A DNA stretch of 64,000 nucleotides from assembly GCA_041739525.1 (NCBI GenBank), contig JBGSNQ010000113.1, positions 4,042 through 68,041 of the forward strand. The letters are read 5' to 3'. The position numbers and the translations under genes were made by a program. Every line of letters begins with the position of its first letter. Position 1 is the first letter of the stretch. This DNA comes from DATJGR01 sp041739525 (GTDB lineage Bacteria > Pseudomonadota > Gammaproteobacteria > Pseudomonadales > Azotimanducaceae). Shown here piece by piece: positions 59,416 through 64,000 of the stretch. The notes below the pieces were generated by a model. It did not search any database. It was not told where the DNA came from and was given only the letters and a program-made list of their open reading frames with translations.

Positions 59416-61295
59416 GACCCGGCATCCAGTTGCTCCCAACGCGCGTACGCGGTCGCGAGCTTCTCGTTGATGCGCTCGAGTGCAGCGAGACCTTCGGCGA
59501 TCGCGGTTTTGTCCTGCCGATAGAACCCCGGGTCGGCGATGCGCTGTTGCAATGCTTTCTGTTCGGACTCGAGTGTATCGATGGTCTGCGGCATCGCGTC
59601 GAGTTCGCGCTGCTCTTTATAGCTGAGTCGTTTCTTCGCTGCGGTTGGCTTCGTTGCAGCAACACGTTGCGGCGCAGCTGCAGCGGCTTTTGGTGCGCCG
59701 CTGCTGCGCTTCTGCCGCAGCCAATCCTGATATCCGCCGACGTACTCGCCCCACGCGCCGTCGCCTTCGAATGCCAGAACGCTGGTGACGACGTTGTCGA
59801 TGAACGCGCGGTCGTGGCTCACGAGCAGCAGCGTGCCGGTGAATTCGGCCAGCAGTTCTTCGAGCAACTCCAGCGTTTCAGCGTCGAGATCGTTGGTGGG
59901 TTCGTCGAACACCAGAAGATTCGCGGGTTGCGTGAACAACTTCGCCATGAGCAAACGATTTCGTTCGCCACCGGACAAACTGGCAACCGGCGAGTTCGCC
60001 CGCTCGGGCGGAAACAGAAAATCGCCGAGGTATCCGATGATGTGCTTCTTGCGATCGCCGATGGTGACGTGGTCCGAACCTGCGCTGACGTTCTCTCGAA
60101 CCGACAACTGCGGATCGAGCTGCGCCCGCTGTTGATCGAAATACGCCGTCTTCAACTGCGTGCCCAGCCGCACCTGGCCGCTTTGCGGTGCAAGATCGCC
60201 GAGCAGCAGGCGCAACAACGTACTCTTGCCGCAACCGTTCGGCCCGATGATGCCGATTCGGTCGCCGCGGCGGATCGTCATCGTCAGATCGCGCACCAGC
60301 ATCCGCTCTCCATACCCGAAGCTGACGCGATCGAGATCGGCGACGATCTGGCCGGAACGGCCGGAGCTTCCGATATCGAAATTCACGGTGCCTTGCACGG
60401 CAACGCGTTGACGCCGTTCCACCCGCAGCGCTTCGAGCCTGCGCACGCGGCCTTCGTTGCGTGTGCGCCGCGCTTCGATACCTTTGCGGATCCACACTTC
60501 CTCTTCGGCGAGGAACTTGTCGAAAACCGCGTTCTCGCGCGCTTCCACTTCGAGCATCTGTTGTTTGCGCGAAAGGTATTCGTCGTAGTTGCCGGGGAAC
60601 GATACCAGCCGGCCGCGATCGAGTTCGACGATTCGAGTCGCCAGGCGGCGGGTCAGCGTGCGGTCGTGTGTGATGAAGATCGTCGCGCCCTGAAACGACA
60701 GCAGCATCTCTTCGAGTGCCGTTATCGCATCGATGTCCATGTGGTTGGTCGGCTCGTCCAGCAGCAGCACGTCCGGGTCGGAAACCAGCGCGCGCGCCAG
60801 CATGACGCGCCGTCGCGTGCCGCCCTAGCACGCGCTGACGATGACATCGGGGGGCAAGGCGAGACGGCTGAGCACCTCCTCGACGCGTTGCGAGAAGTTC
60901 CATCCGCCGAGCGTATCGATGCGCTGCTGCAAAGCGGCCAATCGCTGCAGGGCGGCCTCGTCGCCATCGACAATGGAGTGACTCGCGTCGTGATAGTCGG
61001 CCAGCACTTTGCCGAGTTCGGGAAGACCGCCGGCCACCGTCTGGTACACCGTTGCCGAAAGATCCTCCGGTACGTCCTGCTCCAGATGCGCGATGCGCAA
61101 CGTGTCGCGCCGCCATATGCTGCCTTCGTCGGGCAATACGGCACCGCGCACGACGTTCAGCAACGTCGACTTGCCGGTGCCGTTGCGGCCGACGAGACAG
61201 ACGCGTTCGCGTTCTTCGAGCTGGAAGTTCGCGTGGTCGAGCAGCATCTTGTGGCCGAACGCGAGCGTTGCGTCGGTCAGCGCGATGAGGCTCAC
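59412..61295 (-). pseudogene. uup: ABC-F ATPase Uup, interrupted by an in-frame TAG
   Basis: About 628 codons, the normal Uup length, in one frame from GTG 61295 to TGA 59412, but with a TAG at 60825-60827. The first half has Walker A GRNGTGKSTLL. The stop falls exactly in the first ABC signature: the frame reads VSAC-stop-GGTRRRVMLARAL where the family has 'vSaLSGGtrRRvaLA'. The second half is otherwise intact (DEPTNHMD, Walker A GPNGCGKSTLL, PVASLSGGERNRLL, DEPTNDLDAETLEL) with a C-terminal coiled coil. Uup is a cytoplasmic ribosome-linked ABC-F protein affecting transposon excision. Either a real loss, a sequencing error or a truncated pair of proteins. GTGA overlap with recQ. Confidence 0.82.
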
Positions 61296-63139
61296 GGTGT
61301 GGAGGGCTCGTCGGCCTCGATCGCCCAGGCGGCGGCTTCGGCATCGTCGTCGGCTGCGCGGATGACCTGCAGGAACGCATCGCCGTATTTCTCGAGTTTG
61401 GTTCTGCCGACGCCGTTGATGCCGAGCAGTTCGGCGGCGCTGCGGGGGCGAACGGCAATCATCTCGGCCAGCGTCGCATCGTGGAAGATTACGTACGGTG
61501 GAACACCCTGAGCGTCTGCGAGTTCCTTGCGGCAGGCGCGCAGCGCGCTCCACAACCCCATGTCTTCTTCGGCAACCGGTTGCGCACCGCGACGTTTGCG
61601 CGATCGGGCCGGCGCGGTCGGGTCTTCACGTAGATGCAGTGTTACGTCGCCGCGCAACAGCGGCCGACTCGCTTGCGTGAGCACCAGCGCGCCGTAACGG
61701 TCGACATCGGCGCGCAGATAACCCCGCACGAGCAATTGTCGAATCACCGAGCGCCATTGTGCGTCCGTTAGCTCGCCGCCGATGCCGAACGTGCTCAGCG
61801 TGTCGTGGCCGTGCTTCTGAACCTTGTCGCTGTCTTTGCCGAGCAGCACGTCGATGACGTGGCCGGGGCCGAACCGCTGTCCCGTTCGTACGACGCACGA
61901 CAGCAGCTTTTGCGCGGCGACTGTTGCATCCCACGTGACGGGTGGGTTCAGACAGACGTCGCAGTTGCCGCAGTCGGCGGCGGAGTCTTCGCCGAAATAC
62001 CGCAGCAGCGAGTTGCGCCGGCACTGCGTGAGTTCGCACCAGCCGAGCAGAGCGTCGAGTTTGTCGCGTTCGTTGCGTTTGAAACGCTCGTCGCCTTCGG
62101 ATTGATCGATCATGCGACCCATCCGCACGACGTCCTGCAACCCGTACACCATCCACGCCTCGGACGGTTCGCCGTCGCGGCCCGCGCGACCGGTCTCCTG
62201 GTAATACGACTCGACGCTTTTCGGCAGATCGAGGTGCGCAACGTAGCGAACGTCGGGTTTGTCGATGCCCATACCGAAGGCGATGGTCGCCACGATGACT
62301 ACGCCGTCGTCTCTCAGGAAGCGATCCTGATTTGCCGCGCGTACTTCGGCCGACAGTCCTGCGTGATACGGAAGCGCATCGTAGCCATGCTCGCGCAACC
62401 ACGAGGCGACGGCGTCGACGCTGCGCCGCGACAGGCAGTACACGATGCCGGCTTCGTCGCGGTGCAATGCCAGGAATTCGAGCAGTTGCGCGCGCGCGTC
62501 GGTCTTCACGGCGACGCTGTAGCGGATGTTCGGACGATCGAAACCGCCGACGAAACGAATCGGATTCGTGAGATCGAGGCGCGTCACGATTTCGTCGCGC
62601 GTGCGGGCATCGGCCGTTGCCGTCAACGCCATCCGCGGCACGCCGGGAAAGTGCTGCTGGAGTACGTCCAGCCCGAGATAGTCCTGGCGGAAATCGTGGC
62701 CCCACTGCGACACGCAATGCGCCTCGTCGATGGCGATCAGCGAAATCGGCAATCCCACCAGCCGTTCCAGCGTGCGCGGCTGCAGCAGGCGTTCCGGCGC
62801 GACGTACACGAGATCGAGCCCGCCGGCCGCAACATCGTCGAGCACCTGCTCTTGCGCATGCCAGCTCAGCGACGAGTTGAGATACGCCGCGCGGATGCCG
62901 ATCTGCGTGAGCGCGGTCACCTGGTCGCGCATCAGCGCGATCAGCGGAGAAATGACGATGCCGGTGCCTTCGCGCACGAGGCTGGGCAGTTGATAGCAGA
63001 GCGATTTACCGCCGCCGGTAGGCATCAGAACGAGGCAATCGTGGCCGGCAAGCGCGGCCTCGATTACGTCGTGTTGCTGGCCTCTGAACGCGGAATAGCC
63101 ATAGGCCTCCGAGAGGAGCTTGCGTGCGCGGTCCATCAT
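61292..63139 (-). CDS. recQ: ATP-dependent DNA helicase RecQ
   Basis: A 615-residue RecQ. Helicase motifs: FRGQQHDVIEAAL (motif 0), LMPTGGGKSLCYQLP (I), SPLIALMRDQV (Ia), IDEAHCVSQWGHDFR (II), ALTATAD (III), GRAGRDGEPS (VI). A zinc-binding cluster follows (C..CDVC; CELTQCRRNSLLRYFGE), then the RQC winged helix and an HRDC domain (LWSALRACRKELADAQGVPP). It unwinds branched DNA in repair. ATG 63139 or the adjacent ATG 63136. First gene of the leftward recQ-uup-MFS unit. Confidence 0.95.
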   Translation of the reverse strand: MMDRARKLLSEAYGYSAFRGQQHDVIEAALAGHDCLVLMPTGGGKSLCYQLPSLVREGTGIVISPLIALMRDQVTALTQIGIRAAYLNSSLSWHAQEQVLDDVAAGGLDLVYVAPERLLQPRTLERLVGLPISLIAIDEAHCVSQWGHDFRQDYLGLDVLQQHFPGVPRMALTATADARTRDEIVTRLDLTNPIRFVGGFDRPNIRYSVAVKTDARAQLLEFLALHRDEAGIVYCLSRRSVDAVASWLREHGYDALPYHAGLSAEVRAANQDRFLRDDGVVIVATIAFGMGIDKPDVRYVAHLDLPKSVESYYQETGRAGRDGEPSEAWMVYGLQDVVRMGRMIDQSEGDERFKRNERDKLDALLGWCELTQCRRNSLLRYFGEDSAADCGNCDVCLNPPVTWDATVAAQKLLSCVVRTGQRFGPGHVIDVLLGKDSDKVQKHGHDTLSTFGIGGELTDAQWRSVIRQLLVRGYLRADVDRYGALVLTQASRPLLRGDVTLHLREDPTAPARSRKRRGAQPVAEEDMGLWSALRACRKELADAQGVPPYVIFHDATLAEMIAVRPRSAAELLGINGVGRTKLEKYGDAFLQVIRAADDDAEAAAWAIEADEPSTP

Positions 63140-63231
63140 GCGGCGATCATATCGTGAAGGTCTGCTTGGTGTTCTTGAATCGCTGCGCCTATGATCGCGA
63201 CAACCCCAATCGTCTTACGAGGAGAGCGGAG

Positions 63232-63798
63232 ATGGCGGACAAACCGAGCTACATCGGACTGTTGAATGCGATTGCCAACGGCGAGCGCGGCGGCGCCAGG
63301 ATCTTCAAGAAGTGGGCCGAAGCGACGACGTGCGAAGACATCAAGCCGACCTTGCAGACCGTTGCGATCCGCGAAGCGGAGCACGCGCTCGCGTTCGAGA
63401 AGCGCCTGTGTGAACTCGGCTTCAGCTTGCGCGAGAAGGAGAATCCGGAGCTCAAGAAGACCGTCAAGGTGATGAAGTCCGATTGCACCGATCTCGAGAA
63501 ATTCCAGCATCTGGGTTACGGCAAGAAGTCCAAAGACGAGCAGACCGACGGACTGCTGCGACTGCTCGAAGACACGACCATCGACCCGCAAACCGGCGCG
63601 CTGCTCGGTCGCTTCATCTGCGAAGAGCGCGATACGGTGCGACGTTTGAAGGTGTGTTACGACACGTTGAAGCACGGTGCCGCTGCTGCGCCCCCTTCTA
63701 TGATTATGGCGGACGTCACGCTCGATCAGGTGTGTGCGCAACTCGCGACGCTCACCGAAAAGGTCGAGGCGATGTCGCGTTTGAAAGCCGTTCGCTGA
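63232..63798 (+). CDS. Ferritin-like fold protein
   Basis: A 188-residue mostly helical protein. GERGGARIFKKWAEATTCED and REAEHALAFEKRL give an Glu...ExxH pair in the first two helices, and QTGALLGRFICEERDTVRRL a second acidic helix, as in ferritin-like di-iron proteins (rubrerythrin-type). The C-terminal 30 residues may form a coiled coil. ATG 63232 has GGAGAG just upstream. Iron binding is an inference. Confidence 0.65.
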   Translation: MADKPSYIGLLNAIANGERGGARIFKKWAEATTCEDIKPTLQTVAIREAEHALAFEKRLCELGFSLREKENPELKKTVKVMKSDCTDLEKFQHLGYGKKSKDEQTDGLLRLLEDTTIDPQTGALLGRFICEERDTVRRLKVCYDTLKHGAAAAPPSMIMADVTLDQVCAQLATLTEKVEAMSRLKAVR

Positions 63799-63849
63799 AC
63801 CGGGACGGTTATCAACACGGAAACGGCAGCGGTCCGTCCCGATGAGGAG

Positions 63850-64000
63850 ATGGACTGGCCGAAGGCTGCCGAATATCTGGCGACGCGCGTCGAAGGCGCG
63901 CGTGGGCCGATGCAGGTGCGCCAGTTTCCGGGCGGTAGCGCAAACCTCACCTATCTGATCTCGTTCGGCGCGCAGGAATACGTGCTGCGCCGGCCGCCGC
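63850..64000 (+). CDS. Phosphotransferase (APH-like, acyl-CoA dehydrogenase-linked type), 5' end
   Basis: The first 50 codons of a gene running off the right edge: MDWPKAAEYLATRVEGARGP, then VRQFPGGSANLTYLISFG and EYVLRRPP. The phrase 'v.QF.gG.sNlTYl...G..YVLRRPP' is typical of phosphotransferase-family proteins found with acyl-CoA dehydrogenases. ATG 63850 follows GATGAGGAG. Confidence 0.75.
   Translation, partial: MDWPKAAEYLATRVEGARGPMQVRQFPGGSANLTYLISFGAQEYVLRRPP

Noticed and set aside
60825..60827. TAG in uup read as pyrrolysine or another recoded residue
   Set aside because: No recoding machinery or conserved recoding context is visible; mutation or sequence error is simpler.
59430..61511. 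693-codon plus-strand open frame opposite uup
   Set aside because: Antisense shadow; the minus strand carries ABC-F motifs on both sides of the TAG.
61805..63157. 450-codon plus-strand open frame opposite recQ
   Set aside because: Antisense to all RecQ helicase motifs; no protein features of its own.

Overview
The window reads as a high-GC chromosome segment from a gammaproteobacterium, probably a free-living degrader of complex organic compounds. The evidence is the housekeeping order infC-rpmI-rplT-pheS-pheT-ihfA-merR-tRNA-Pro, an AUU-started infC, a TonB-dependent receptor, a Rieske oxygenase and many SDR/FAD/LLM oxidoreductases. No rRNA, CRISPR array or plasmid replication gene is visible, and the genus cannot be fixed from sequence alone.

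Left end (1-8.3 kb): an accessory region ending at a tRNA-Asn. It holds the 3' end of an mcrB-like GTPase gene, mcrC, and a tightly coupled three-gene set: a GHKL ATPase and two proteins I do not recognise. Together these look like an extended McrBC-type defence module. Next come a decayed HNH endonuclease, a broken brnT toxin with an intact Xre partner, an orphan DUF433 antitoxin and an intact higBA-like pair.

8.5-15.6 kb: uvrB, split in its Walker A loop by a 557-residue intein that carries a LAGLIDADG endonuclease and an extra Cro/CI-like helix-turn-helix. A DAACS-type symporter, an acyl-CoA ligase and a small membrane protein follow.

15.7-28.9 kb: a receptor and metabolic region. A TonB receptor is followed by a pair of Lrp/AsnC regulators. 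A divergent gene set comes next: amidohydrolase, FAD oxidoreductase and a SnoaL-like protein leftward; alpha/beta hydrolase, kinase-like protein, second SnoaL-like protein, SDR, second kinase-like protein and a 73-residue protein rightward. A second, paralogous Lrp/AsnC pair closes the region. Uptake by the receptor, hydrolysis, phosphorylation and oxidation of one unknown natural substrate is a reasonable but unproven reading.

29.8-38.8 kb: tRNA-Val, the infC to merR translation/IHF block and tRNA-Pro. A 22-bp copy of the tRNA-Pro 3' end lies just downstream (a likely integration scar), followed by a PhyH-type dioxygenase, an IS91-family transposase remnant, a voltage-gated channel with a zinc-ribbon tail and a DUF2062 membrane protein.

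39.0-45.3 kb: a divergent cluster with a PqqD-like protein, an HprK-like kinase, two nucleotidyltransferase-fold proteins, two family 2 glycosyltransferases and a sulfotransferase. The content recalls RiPP (lasso-type) tailoring loci but has no cyclase or protease.

45.4-64 kb: small proteins, a second PhyH dioxygenase, a GPH-type transporter, an LLM flavoprotein, a DadA-like dehydrogenase, a DCC/lipase-maturation-factor fusion, a Rieske oxygenase with an SDR, cyclophilin, an FAD monooxygenase, an MFS exporter, a uup (ABC-F) gene interrupted by an in-frame TAG at its ABC signature, recQ, a ferritin-like protein and the first codons of a phosphotransferase.
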